From Hyphomicrobiales bacterium (GTDB lineage Bacteria; Pseudomonadota; Alphaproteobacteria; Rhizobiales; Xanthobacteraceae): a stretch of DNA of 32,932 bases. The DNA is taken from NCBI GenBank assembly GCA_003164375.1, contig PLTE01000382.1, forward strand, positions 2,333-35,264, in the 5' to 3' direction. A program made the position numbers and the translations under genes. How positions within the stretch are numbered: the first letter of the stretch is position 1; each line of letters starts with the position of its first letter. This document shows, one piece after another, positions 7,862 to 15,571 of this stretch. A model generated the notes under the pieces. The model worked only from the letters and a program-made list of their open reading frames with translations, did no database searches and was not told where the DNA came from.

Positions 7862-8767
7862 TCAGGATCCTGGTTTGGTCGGAAAATAGCGGTCGAGCCA
7901 GTCGCGTAAAAGGCTCCAGACGCGTTTGGAATTCTCCGCAAACAGAAAATGATCGAGCCCACTGAACAAATGCAGCTCGCTCGGTTGGCCGGCGCGTTTG
8001 AACAGTTCGATCGACTGCTCGGTTGGCGTCACTGAATCGTTCGCCGCATGAATGAGCAAGAGCGGCCGGGGCGCAATTTTTCCCACCACCTCCTCGGCGC
8101 GGAAATCGAACATGCTCTGCGCTGTCTCGGCCGGAAACATTTCGACTGAATTGGGCGCCAGCATGCCGACCTTCTGCCGCTCCAAGCTCTCGCGAACGTG
8201 GATGGGTATCGGCACAATTTCATGGCGCGGAACCATCAGCGATTGTCCGGTCCGGACGCGATGGGCGCGCCCCTCTTCGAGCATGCTGGTGAATTTCGCC
8301 CAGGCTTCCGGCGTCGGATGCTGGCCGCGGAATTTGCGTTCGCCATGGCCCCAGCCGCCGTTCGAGATCACCGCGGCAAGCCGGGGGTTGACACCGCCGG
8401 CATAGACCGCGACCGCGCCGCCGAAACTCGAACCGATGGCGCCGATGCGGTCCGGATCGACCGCTGGATGCCGCGCGAGGAAGGACAGCGCATTGCCGAG
8501 ATCCTCCACCTGTTCGAGACAGATCACGCGACCGAACTCGCCCGCGCTGTTGCCGCAGCCGCGCATATCGAAGCGTAACGTGACATAGCCGAAATCGCTG
8601 AGCACGCGTGTTGGCGCCAACACGCTCGGGCTTTCACTATTCGAACCGAAGCCATGCAGCACCAGGAAAGCCGCGCACCGCTGCGACGGCTGAAAGCCTT
8701 CCGGCAGGCCGAGCACACCATGCAGGCGCAAGCCCGCGGATTGAAAGCTGACGACTTGTTCTTTCAT
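7862..8767 (-). CDS. Alpha/beta hydrolase (serine nucleophile; esterase / dipeptidyl-peptidase-like fold)
   Basis: A 301-residue alpha/beta-hydrolase. The nucleophile elbow is GSSFGG (GAIGSSFGGAVAVYAGG), with the acid in LLLIHAANDSVTP and the histidine in GLDHFLFAE near the C-terminus. The N-terminal FLVLHGFGSNS supplies the oxyanion region, and RFDMRGCGNSAG is typical of the family. There is no signal peptide. The ATG at 8767 overlaps the stop of a 12-codon ORF (8764-8799) that itself contains AAGGAGGAG, so translation may be coupled. It follows the patatin gene by about 45 bases on the same strand. The substrate is unknown; acyl ester or peptide hydrolysis are both possible. Confidence 0.85.
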   Translation of the reverse strand: MKEQVVSFQSAGLRLHGVLGLPEGFQPSQRCAAFLVLHGFGSNSESPSVLAPTRVLSDFGYVTLRFDMRGCGNSAGEFGRVICLEQVEDLGNALSFLARHPAVDPDRIGAIGSSFGGAVAVYAGGVNPRLAAVISNGGWGHGERKFRGQHPTPEAWAKFTSMLEEGRAHRVRTGQSLMVPRHEIVPIPIHVRESLERQKVGMLAPNSVEMFPAETAQSMFDFRAEEVVGKIAPRPLLLIHAANDSVTPTEQSIELFKRAGQPSELHLFSGLDHFLFAENSKRVWSLLRDWLDRYFPTKPGS

Positions 8768-8811
8768 ACTGCGTGAGACGAATAAATCTCCTCCTTCATG
8801 CCCGGCCAGCT

Positions 8812-10002
8812 CTATCGCGACTGATCTTCGCCGACGTCGAAGGTGCGCACGCCTTCGAGCCGGTCCGGAAGTTCAAGCACCTGTGGATTTGCCAGCGTTT
8901 GGCGGGCATTGTGGTAGCCGCTTTCCCAGTGCTCCTCCATCGTGCGCCGAGAGAACTCGAAGTCCTTCGCGATTCCTTCGTAACTTCTGGCGCGATAAAT
9001 CAGGTGCACAATATTGCACACTCTATCGTCTGCTTCGCTGGCAAGTAGTGTTACATCCTCGTTATTGTGCAACGCTTCCGGAAGTTGTTTTAGGACATTT
9101 GCAACGGCAATTCGAAGCTTCTGGACCTTCTTGTATTGATCGGTTGCCGCACGGTTCCGGCTCGAATACACGATCTCTTTCTGGCGCACTTCGACTTCTA
9201 ACAAATCCTTCGGCAGTTCGCCGCGCGCATTCCAGAGGTCGACCTGAAACGCCAGCGTGTCGCGCCGCGGACGGCTGTCGAGCACCCATTGCAACGGCGT
9301 ATTGGAAATAAGTCCGCCATCCCAGTAATGCTGTCCATCTACTTCGGTCGCCGGAAAGCCAGGCGGCAAGGAGCCGCTTGCAATGACATGTTCGACACGG
9401 ATCCGATGGGTCGTCGAGTCAAAGTAAGTAAAATTTCCGCTGCAGATGTCCACCGCACCGATGCTAAGGCGCGGGTGCCCCACGTTGATCCGATCAAAAT
9501 CGATCAGTCGCTCGAGCGTAGCCTTCAGTGGCGTGGTATCGTAGTAACTCGCCTTGGTAGTGCCGCTGCGCGGCCAAAACATTGCCGGCGGGAGGCGCGG
9601 AACGAAAAAATTCGGAGCACCAAACAGCAGGATGCTCAAGGCCTGGGCTTGATTGACGACCTGACGATGGAAGTTGTCGCGCAGCTCGAAGAGCTTGAAG
9701 TCTGGAATTCCCAGAGGAGATGCGCTAACGGTCTCCCAGAATTCACGCAAGCGCGCGACGCGCCGATCAGGCGGGTTGCCGGCGATGATCGCCGAATTGA
9801 TCGCCCCAATTGAAATTCCGGCGACCCAATCCGGGTGCAGATCCGCTTCGGCCAAGGCCTGATAGACTCCTGCCTGATAAGAGCCGAGGGCGCCGCCGCC
9901 CTGCAGCAACAAGACAATCTGCTCGAAGGGCGTACGCTTCCCGTCCGCAGACTTTGCGGGCGGCACGGTTGGATCGGGCATGTCGGAATGGAGCCTGGCC
10001 AT
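8812..10002 (-). CDS. Patatin-like phospholipase with DUF3734-type C-terminus
   Basis: A 396-residue patatin-like protein, likely a lipid acyl hydrolase. The oxyanion motif GGGALGSYQAG is at about residues 35-45, the nucleophile motif GISIG (Gly-X-Ser-X-Gly) follows near residue 64, and the catalytic aspartate is in DGGLISNTPL. The Ser-Asp dyad is therefore complete. The C-terminal 130 residues, with DLWNARGELP and YKKVQKLRIA, resemble the DUF3734 extension seen in alphaproteobacterial patatins. No signal peptide is seen, so it is probably cytosolic or membrane-associated. It lies between the sensor kinase and the alpha/beta hydrolase on the same strand; relatives of this type are often linked to polyhydroxyalkanoate or lipid turnover, which is not shown here. 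Confidence 0.9.
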   Translation of the reverse strand: MARLHSDMPDPTVPPAKSADGKRTPFEQIVLLLQGGGALGSYQAGVYQALAEADLHPDWVAGISIGAINSAIIAGNPPDRRVARLREFWETVSASPLGIPDFKLFELRDNFHRQVVNQAQALSILLFGAPNFFVPRLPPAMFWPRSGTTKASYYDTTPLKATLERLIDFDRINVGHPRLSIGAVDICSGNFTYFDSTTHRIRVEHVIASGSLPPGFPATEVDGQHYWDGGLISNTPLQWVLDSRPRRDTLAFQVDLWNARGELPKDLLEVEVRQKEIVYSSRNRAATDQYKKVQKLRIAVANVLKQLPEALHNNEDVTLLASEADDRVCNIVHLIYRARSYEGIAKDFEFSRRTMEEHWESGYHNARQTLANPQVLELPDRLEGVRTFDVGEDQSR

Positions 10003-10071
10003 GTCGTAACGTCACTTTCCACAGCCACTACTCCGGATCAAGACCGGGCCAGGCCTTTTTCTCGATACGCG

Positions 10072-11700
10072 TTAGACCCCCTCGGCCTGGCTCGCCGTCG
10101 CCGCGGGCGGCGCCGGCCATCGCTCGTGGGTGAGCGGCACCTGCATTTTAACGGTAAGCCCCTTGCGCGAAAAGGTACGCGTCACTTCTCCGTTGAGCTG
10201 GCGTTCGATGACGAGGTCGATCAGCCGTGAGCCGAAGCCGACACGCCGGGGCCGCCGTGCCGGCGGTCCGTTCTTCTCGACCCAATTGAACGTCATGGTC
10301 ATGCCGCGCTGACTGCGGTTTACTGACCAGCTTAGGTCGAGCTGGCCCTTGGGACGCGACAGGCTGCCGTGTTTGATCGCATTGGCCACGAGCTCATGCA
10401 GGGCCGCGTTCAAATTAAAAACCGGATCCGGCTCAAGATCGATATTCGGGCCTTCGAACGAGGCTCGGTCGATGTAAGGTCCAAGCACGACATAAAGCAG
10501 CTCCATAATCGGGATCGACTTCCAACCGCCTTCGGTGATCAGGCGGTGGGCATTGGCCATGGCAAGCACGCGCGCCTGGTACTTGCTGGTGAGGTCGGCG
10601 ATGCTTTTCGATGTTTTGGCCGTCTGCGAGAATAGCGCCAGTAATTGCGAAAATAGATTCCCGGAGCGGTGGCGCATGTCCCGGATCATCAATTCGTGGC
10701 GCTGCTCGAGCTGGCGGCGTTGAATGGCGCCGGCCAGGAGGTTGCCGACGGCAGCGAGGAACGAAATATCTTGCGCACTGAATTGGCGCTTTCTGGTGGT
10801 GCAGACACCGAGAATGCCATACGCGCGGCCGTCGCGACCGGCGATCGTCACGTTCACGCCGCTCATGCAACGGTGGTCGGTCAAGTAGGAGGCGACTTCG
10901 AACCTGTCTTCGCTGGCTAAATCGGCGATGACGACCGGAACGCTGGAATCGAGCGTGAAGCGGGCAAATGTATTGGGCGCCGTCGTCGTCAAAATCGTGC
11001 CGACGAGGTCCGTCTTCCAGCCGAAGCCGGCGCGCAACAAAAGTTCGCTGTCGCCGGGGAGGAGTTCTAGGATTTTGACGAAATCGACCACCAGCGTAAG
11101 GGCGACCGTGCTCACGGCATCATTGAGAAGCCGCTCAAGATCGGGTTCGGCGAGCGCGCGCTCGCCGAGCTGTGCCAATGCCTCGTGCTGCTTGGCGCGG
11201 CTGCGCAGCTCATTTTCAAGACGAACCCGTTCGGTCACGTCATAGCAAAGGCCGACCATGCCCATCGGTGCTCCGCTTTCGGCAAGGACCGTTCCGGTCG
11301 CTTCAAGCCAGCATTCGTCGCGACCGTCGCAGCACGGCGTCCGGTAGCGTGCACGGAACGTTGATCGGGTGCGCAGCGCCTGTTGCAGCGCCATTTCCAC
11401 ATCGGCCCGATCATCGCGATCGATGGCGGCGATGAAGCCTGCATAGCTGCCGTCGAAGCTGCCGGACGACATGCCGTACAGCGCCTCAAGATTGCTCGAC
11501 CACGTCACAGTGCTAGCGGCGCTGTCCCAGAACCAGACACCGATCGGCGCGGATTCCAACGCGGCGCGAACCGTCGCAAAATTCGGAAAGAATTCCTTTG
11601 CAAACTCATTGGCGGCGCTTACTGCGATCTTGTCCACCGACCGATCGTTTGGCGCAATCAATTCCAACTTGCTCGTATCAGGCATGTGTTTCTCGGACAT
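10072..11700 (-). CDS. HWE/HisKA_2-family sensor histidine kinase (PAS-GAF-kinase)
   Basis: A cytoplasmic sensor kinase with no membrane segments. The ORF opens at 11796, but ATG 11700 (MSEKHMPDTS) has GAAGG seven bases upstream, giving 542 residues. Order: a PAS domain at about 43-163 (APIGVWFWDSAASTVTWSSNLEALYGMS ... GLCYDVTERV), a GAF domain at about 173-333, then the kinase. The phospho-acceptor is probably His344 in IRDMRHRSGNLFSQL, and the N box reads LHELVANAIKHG, followed by VGFGSRLIDLVIERQLNGEV. HWE and HisKA_2 kinases often feed the PhyR response regulator, and phyR lies 2 kb away, so it is a candidate input kinase. The partner is inferred, not shown. The kinase and catalytic motifs look intact. 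Confidence 0.88.
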   Translation of the reverse strand: MSEKHMPDTSKLELIAPNDRSVDKIAVSAANEFAKEFFPNFATVRAALESAPIGVWFWDSAASTVTWSSNLEALYGMSSGSFDGSYAGFIAAIDRDDRADVEMALQQALRTRSTFRARYRTPCCDGRDECWLEATGTVLAESGAPMGMVGLCYDVTERVRLENELRSRAKQHEALAQLGERALAEPDLERLLNDAVSTVALTLVVDFVKILELLPGDSELLLRAGFGWKTDLVGTILTTTAPNTFARFTLDSSVPVVIADLASEDRFEVASYLTDHRCMSGVNVTIAGRDGRAYGILGVCTTRKRQFSAQDISFLAAVGNLLAGAIQRRQLEQRHELMIRDMRHRSGNLFSQLLALFSQTAKTSKSIADLTSKYQARVLAMANAHRLITEGGWKSIPIMELLYVVLGPYIDRASFEGPNIDLEPDPVFNLNAALHELVANAIKHGSLSRPKGQLDLSWSVNRSQRGMTMTFNWVEKNGPPARRPRRVGFGSRLIDLVIERQLNGEVTRTFSRKGLTVKMQVPLTHERWPAPPAATASQAEGV

Positions 11701-11778
11701 GGTCATGCCTTCATTGTCACGGATTTTACAAATCCGCCTTGGGCGCCTCAGGTAAAGATTGTGGTTGGTGATGACAAT

Positions 11779-11814
11779 GGAAAGAGGCCGAAGCACGTTT
11801 CATGCGCTTCGGCC
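11779..11814 (-). terminator. Candidate intrinsic terminator after the L,D-transpeptidase gene
   Basis: Read on the minus strand, GGCCGAAG and CTTCGGCC form an 8-bp perfect stem with a 13-nt loop, followed by TCTTTCC. It lies downstream of the L,D-transpeptidase stop and ahead of the kinase gene. A second hairpin (GCGGGGC/GCCCCGC) is at 11845-11864. The T-tract is weak, so termination strength is uncertain. Confidence 0.45.
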
Positions 11815-11888
11815 GCGGCAATGCACAGCGACAAAACTGTTCCAGCGGGGCTTTTCTGCCCCGCCGCGGAAAGTTCCGGGTAAGCGCC

Positions 11889-12656
11889 TCAATAGATTCC
11901 GGCGAGCGCAGCGCGCCGCGCCATTGTGGCGCTCGGCGGCTCGGGATCAACAGCCGGCCGGACAGCGATCTGGGCCATCATCGGACCACCATGGCCATCA
12001 TCGATGGAGACTTGTCCTCGATCGCTCGGCAGCACCATCACTTTGGTGCCGACGCCAACGCGGTCGTAAAGGTCCATCACGTCGGCGTTTTGCAGCCGGA
12101 TGCAGCCACTCGATACGTGCTTGCCAATCGTGGTTGGATCGTTAGTGCCGTGAATCCGATAATCGGTGTTGCCGAGATAAAGCGCACGCGCACCCAGCGG
12201 ATTGCCGGGACCGCCGCCGACCCAGCGTGGCAAGTAAGGCTGCCGGGCAACCATTTCTGCCGGCGGAATCCAGTCCGGCCACTCGGCCTTGCGCGAGATC
12301 GTCTCGACGCCGGACCAGGTAAAGCCTTGACGTCCGACACCGATGCCGTAACGCAGCGCTTTGCCGTCGCCGAGCGTCAGATAAAGGAAGGTATGCGCGG
12401 TATCGATGATGACGGTGCCCGCCGGTTCGACGCTCGGATATGCCACAACCTGCCGACGTAGCGGCGCCGGAAGTTCGTCCGGCGTCACGTCGCCCGGTGG
12501 CTGGTCTTGCGGCGCATATTGCGGGAAGGCGGGTTCGTAGCGCGGCGCTGACGTGTAATTCAGAGACTGCGCGGTGGCCGGAACGCCGGGCGCCACAAAA
12601 ATGCCTACCAACAGGATCGCACTGCAAAAATGCCACAACCGTTTATTCGCTGACAT
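11889..12656 (-). CDS. L,D-transpeptidase (YkuD domain), exported
   Basis: A periplasmic enzyme that forms 3-3 peptidoglycan cross-links or attaches envelope proteins. The ORF opens at 12707, but ATG 12656 (MSANKRLWHFC) has GGGAG seven bases upstream and begins a good signal peptide, with cleavage near ATAQ and a product of 255 residues. The YkuD catalytic motif IHGTNDPTTIGKHVSSGCIRL is complete, with His169 and nucleophile Cys185 in the SSGCIRL segment. The region AHTFLYLTLGDGKALRYGIGVG is typical of the domain's start. It lies downstream of a small exported protein gene on the same strand, within the general stress response locus. Stress control of this family is common, which fits. Confidence 0.92.
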   Translation of the reverse strand: MSANKRLWHFCSAILLVGIFVAPGVPATAQSLNYTSAPRYEPAFPQYAPQDQPPGDVTPDELPAPLRRQVVAYPSVEPAGTVIIDTAHTFLYLTLGDGKALRYGIGVGRQGFTWSGVETISRKAEWPDWIPPAEMVARQPYLPRWVGGGPGNPLGARALYLGNTDYRIHGTNDPTTIGKHVSSGCIRLQNADVMDLYDRVGVGTKVMVLPSDRGQVSIDDGHGGPMMAQIAVRPAVDPEPPSATMARRAALAGIY

Positions 12657-12904
12657 GACACGCTCCCGTGCTGAAATGCCGTTCTCATTTTCATCAATCA
12701 TCGACAAGCCGGGAAGGTTCCGTAGTACGGACCAAACAACTAGTCGCCTTCGACACCGAGCGTCGGGGGCGCCCTGCTCGTCAATTCGTTTTTGATGATA
12801 GTCTCCGACGCGGCTGCGCCGGCGCTTCGCTGTCGCAACTGCAACTGTTCCAGCCGCAACGCGAGGATGCGATGGGCGGAATCATTCAAACAGACAGCGC
12901 ACCA
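12657..12904. other. Gap between two minus-strand envelope genes, nothing identified
   Basis: About 250 bases between the small exported protein gene and the L,D-transpeptidase gene. I found no EcfG-like promoter on the minus strand here: the GTTCC at 12717 has no matching -10 box. No hairpin with a T-tract and no convincing small ORF were seen. Confidence 0.5.
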
Positions 12905-13231
12905 TTATGTCGTACAACGGCCGTAGACATGGGCCAATCGCGGCGACGCAATCGGCGAGAAGGCGGCGTCGCAGCCATCGGGAATTTCTTCGGGCGCCTG
13001 CCGAGTCAGTTGCAAGACCGACCCGCGGCGCACCGCCGAGTTGATTTGCGCAGAGAGCGGCAATCGATTGCCCTTGAATGCGCGGTTTACAGAGACCGCG
13101 GGGGTCCCAACGGTAAGACCCGCGCCCGCAGTCGGATCGGCGCTTAAGAATGGGAGGAGGCCGACGAAGAGCAAAGCAACCGCAGTCATGCCCAGCGCGC
13201 CGGCGATGCGAACAAACAACAGCTTGGCCAT
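12905..13231 (-). CDS. Small exported protein of unknown function (GCxxAFSPIA...GRC C-terminal motif)
   Basis: The ORF opens at 13267, but ATG 13231 has GGAG seven bases upstream and gives a 108-residue protein beginning MAKLLFVRIAGALGMTAVALLF, an exported N-terminus. The mature part is about 80 residues and ends GCDAAFSPIASPRLAHVYGRCTT, with two cysteines likely to form a disulfide. I recognise that closing motif from short Bradyrhizobium-group hypothetical proteins whose function is unknown. An EcfG promoter match lies about 90 bases upstream of the start, so the gene is probably induced by general stress. It precedes the L,D-transpeptidase on the same strand. Probable periplasmic role, not known. 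Confidence 0.7.
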   Translation of the reverse strand: MAKLLFVRIAGALGMTAVALLFVGLLPFLSADPTAGAGLTVGTPAVSVNRAFKGNRLPLSAQINSAVRRGSVLQLTRQAPEEIPDGCDAAFSPIASPRLAHVYGRCTT

Positions 13232-13321
13232 CGGACTTCTCCGCCGCGCCGAACCGATCGTGGTCACGATCGTTCGGGATGCACGAAAAGCCCCTCAAGC
13301 TGACCACCACACCGACGACTC

Positions 13322-13346
13322 AACGTGCGGTGCGACGCTAGGTTCC
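13322..13346 (-). promoter_or_regulatory. Candidate EcfG promoter for the small exported protein gene
   Basis: On the minus strand the sequence is GGAAC, 16 bases, CGTT, an exact match to the EcfG consensus (GGAAC-N16/17-CGTT). The expected transcript start is near 13315, giving an untranslated leader of about 85 bases before ATG 13231. It points at the small exported protein and possibly the L,D-transpeptidase further on. Confidence 0.7.
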
Positions 13347-13653
13347 GGCAACACGGCGAGTCACCGACTCGTGATGGCGCCTGGCCGTCATAGCGCGACC
13401 GGCGACGCTCGGTCCGGATCGATAAGGAACAAAGAACAGAGTCAGGGCTTGTTATGCCGGACGGCCATTCTTCCCCCCTCCCCCCGTGCTTGGCCGGCCA
13501 TGTTGGGCGCAACCGATATGCCGATCGGTTGCGCCTTAATTTTTTGGCTTCTTCTTTCCAGGGCGCCGCAATCCGTCTTCGCTCGCCGGACGCGTTTCGA
13601 CGGGTATCAGTCCACCAAAGTGAGAAGCGCGCGGCGGATAGCCACAAGCCCGA

Positions 13654-13719
13654 AATCCATATCCACGATGGTGGTTATGGATTCCGGGCTCCGCGCATTC
13701 GCTCCGCCTTGGAATGACG
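13654..13719. repeat. Long imperfect hairpin plus REP-like ATTCC...GGAAT repeat downstream of phyR
   Basis: AATCCATA (13654-13661) and TATGGATT (13676-13683) bracket an inner CCAC/GTGG pairing, giving a 12-bp stem with one T:T mismatch. It is immediately followed by a second palindrome-like unit, ATTCCGGG ... GGAATGAC. That unit resembles the dispersed GTCATTCCGG type common in Rhizobiales genomes. It lies downstream of the phyR stop (13739), where it could help end or stabilise the phyR transcript. No clear T-tract. Confidence 0.5.
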
Positions 13720-13738
13720 ATGAGCAGAGTTTGGTCGA

Positions 13739-14557
13739 TTACAACGTCGCTTGGCGCTCGGTCGGCTTGCGCTCGCGTTGCCGCGCCTTGCGACCGAAGA
13801 ACAGAGCCTGGCTCACTACGGCGGACACTACCGCGACCTGGAACGGTTTTGCGATCAGGAAGGCCGGCTCAGGCCGTTGGCCGGTCAGGAACCGCTCCGG
13901 GTAAGCGGTGATGAAGATCACCGGCACTTCGAACGAGCCGAGCAGTTCGTTGACGGCATCGAGGCCGGAACTGCCGTCGGCGAGCTGAATGTCGGCGAGA
14001 ATCAGCCCCGGCCGCTGGTGTTTGGCCAGCGCCAGTGCCTCGCTGTGGGTACGCGCAATGCCGATAACGTTATGACCGAGACTTTCGACCAGCGCCTCGA
14101 TATCCATGGCGATGAAGGTCTCGTCCTCGATGATGAGGACATCGGTCGCGATTTCCGCCGCAAGCTCGCGGCCGGATTCCTCGACCAGACCGCGCAGCGT
14201 CTGCAGATCACAGTCGAGCACTTCGGCAGCGTCCTCCTCGGAGAAGCCTTCGAGCGCGACCAGCAGAAAAGCCTGGCGGGGCCGCGGCGTGATCTGAGTC
14301 AGGTGCTGCTCCGGCGGCAGGATGATCTCGCTCGCTTCGGGCGTGCCATTTACCGCCACGGAATTCCAGATTTTGGTGAATAGGCGATAGAGGGCAATCC
14401 GTGAGTTCGAGCCCGATTGCAGGATTTTGGGGCTAGCGATCAGCGATTCGACAGTGGCGACGACGTAGGCGTCCCCGGAGACCTGACTGCCGGTCAAGGC
14501 CCGAGCGTAGCGGCGCAGTGACGGCAAGTGCTGCAGTACGGCTTGTGAGGTAGACAC
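13739..14557 (-). CDS. phyR: General stress response regulator PhyR (sigma-like domain plus receiver)
   Basis: PhyR is the anti-anti-sigma factor of the alphaproteobacterial general stress response. When phosphorylated, it binds NepR and frees EcfG. I start at GTG 14557, with GGGAGG five bases upstream; the track start (14611) lies upstream of the predicted transcript start. The 272 residues comprise a sigma-like N-terminal domain (LPSLRRYARALTGSQVSGD, residues 11-29, through VLDCDLQTLRGLVEESGREL) and a C-terminal receiver (VLIIEDETFIAMD). The phospho-acceptor is Asp189 (ILADIQLADG), and the conserved Lys is in IAKPF. The gene is divergent from nepR-ecfG, with an EcfG promoter between. The C-terminal tail after KPF is slightly basic and extended. 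Confidence 0.96.
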   Translation of the reverse strand: MSTSQAVLQHLPSLRRYARALTGSQVSGDAYVVATVESLIASPKILQSGSNSRIALYRLFTKIWNSVAVNGTPEASEIILPPEQHLTQITPRPRQAFLLVALEGFSEEDAAEVLDCDLQTLRGLVEESGRELAAEIATDVLIIEDETFIAMDIEALVESLGHNVIGIARTHSEALALAKHQRPGLILADIQLADGSSGLDAVNELLGSFEVPVIFITAYPERFLTGQRPEPAFLIAKPFQVAVVSAVVSQALFFGRKARQRERKPTERQATL

Positions 14558-14596
14558 GGCACCCTCCCCTTCCACGATGCTGAGGTTACTGGCAAA

Positions 14597-14621
14597 AACG
14601 CCGCAGCGCAAAAAAAGTTCC
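14597..14621 (-). promoter_or_regulatory. Candidate EcfG promoter for phyR
   Basis: On the minus strand: GGAAC, 16 bases including a T-run, CGTT. The predicted transcript start is near 14590, about 33 bases upstream of the GTG start at 14557. This supports that start over the longer open frame. EcfG control of phyR is known in several relatives, and the -35/-10 match here is exact. Confidence 0.8.
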
Positions 14622-14638
14622 CAAGCGTGTTCCTGGGC

Positions 14639-14664
14639 GGAACCATGGGGGCTGTCAGTGCGTT
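14639..14664 (+). promoter_or_regulatory. Candidate EcfG promoter for nepR-ecfG
   Basis: GGAAC (14639-14643), 17 bases, CGTT (14661-14664), an exact match to the consensus on the plus strand. The predicted transcript start is near 14671. It implies autoregulation of nepR-ecfG and shows that nepR translation must begin downstream of about 14671, excluding the track start at 14627. It is back to back with the phyR promoter. Confidence 0.8.
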
Positions 14665-14704
14665 AGCGCGCAATGGTAGGTCACCAGAGGGTGGGACCGG
14701 CAAG

Positions 14705-14968
14705 ATGGGTGATCGGGGGAAAGACGACGATATGAAGCACCGCAAGACCAACCTAGAGCCATTAGAGCCGGTCGCGGAGAAGCCGGAAAGCCATAACCCC
14801 ATGGGCAGATCAGTCACTTCCCAAAAGCCCGAAGCCCGCCTGGGCCGCGAGGTTCAGGCTCGGATCGGCCAGCAATTGCGCGCCATGTACAACGACGTGG
14901 TTAGTCAGGGCGTGCCGCAGCATCTTACTGATCTGGTCCGGCGGTTGGGCGACCAAGAAGCCGAGTAA
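14705..14968 (+). CDS. nepR: Anti-sigma factor NepR
   Basis: NepR sequesters EcfG and is itself bound by phosphorylated PhyR. The conserved NepR helices are visible: LGREVQARIGQQLRAMYNDVV followed by GVPQHLTDLVRRL. The ORF track begins at 14627, but the EcfG promoter places the transcript start near 14671. ATG 14705 (87 residues) or ATG 14732 (78 residues) are the candidates; neither has an ideal Shine-Dalgarno, so the start is uncertain. The N-terminal 35 residues are polar and probably disordered, longer than in some homologues. The gene ends 19 bases before ecfG. Confidence 0.9.
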   Translation: MGDRGKDDDMKHRKTNLEPLEPVAEKPESHNPMGRSVTSQKPEARLGREVQARIGQQLRAMYNDVVSQGVPQHLTDLVRRLGDQEAE

Positions 14969-14987
14969 TAGTGAACGAGGCACGCGC

Positions 14988-15539
14988 ATGAAGCTCGATC
15001 CTGCGATACGCGACCAAGTTCTGGCTACCGTGCCGAGCCTGCGCGCATTCGCGATATCGCTGTGCGGCAATATCGACCGTGCCGACGACCTGGTGCAGGA
15101 GACGCTGCTACGGGCGCTCGCCCATATCGACAGTTTCGAGCCTGGCACCAACATGCCGGCTTGGCTGTTCACGATCCTGCGCAACTTGTTCCGCTCCGAG
15201 TATCGCAAGCGGCGCCGCGAAGTGGAAGACGCCGACGGCCGTTACGCCGAAACGCTGAAATCGCACCCCGAGCAGACCGGCCGGGTCGAATTCGAGGAAT
15301 TCCGCGCCGCGCTGGCGAAGCTGCCGTCGGACCAGCGCGAGGCGCTGATCCTCGTTGGCGCGTCGGGCTTCTCCTATGACGATGCCGCAGCGATCTGCGG
15401 CTGCGCGGTCGGCACCATCAAGAGCCGTGTCAACCGCGCCCGCACTCGGCTGGCCGATCTGCTCGCCATCGACAGCGTCGACGACTTCGGGCCCGATCGG
15501 GCAACCCGCGCGGTGCTTGCGGGCGGCGGTCGGAATTAA
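14988..15539 (+). CDS. ecfG: General stress sigma factor EcfG (RpoE-like ECF sigma)
   Basis: A 183-residue extracytoplasmic-function sigma factor of the EcfG group. Region 2 shows the -10 recognition and core-binding helices (CGNIDRADDLVQETLLRALAHIDSFEPGTNMPAWLFTILRN), and region 4 has LPSDQREALILVGASGFSYDDAAAICGCAVGTIKSRVNRARTRL. Start ATG 14988 has GAGG eight bases upstream. It is probably cotranscribed with nepR. The phyR-nepR-ecfG synteny and the promoter matches make the assignment secure. The short C-terminal tail (DDFGPDRATRAVLAGGGRN) is not conserved to my knowledge. It converges on dctM. Confidence 0.96.
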   Translation: MKLDPAIRDQVLATVPSLRAFAISLCGNIDRADDLVQETLLRALAHIDSFEPGTNMPAWLFTILRNLFRSEYRKRRREVEDADGRYAETLKSHPEQTGRVEFEEFRAALAKLPSDQREALILVGASGFSYDDAAAICGCAVGTIKSRVNRARTRLADLLAIDSVDDFGPDRATRAVLAGGGRN

Positions 15540-15571
15540 CCTCAAGCCTGAGCCATTTTCCGTCGCCGCGG

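Noticed and set aside
11845-11864. GCGGGGC/GCCCCGC hairpin
   Set aside because: Stable stem, but no adjacent T-tract on either strand, so not called as a terminator.
13041-13904. 287-codon plus-strand ORF
   Set aside because: It overlaps phyR and the exported protein gene in antisense, has no family resemblance, and runs through the promoter and repeats.
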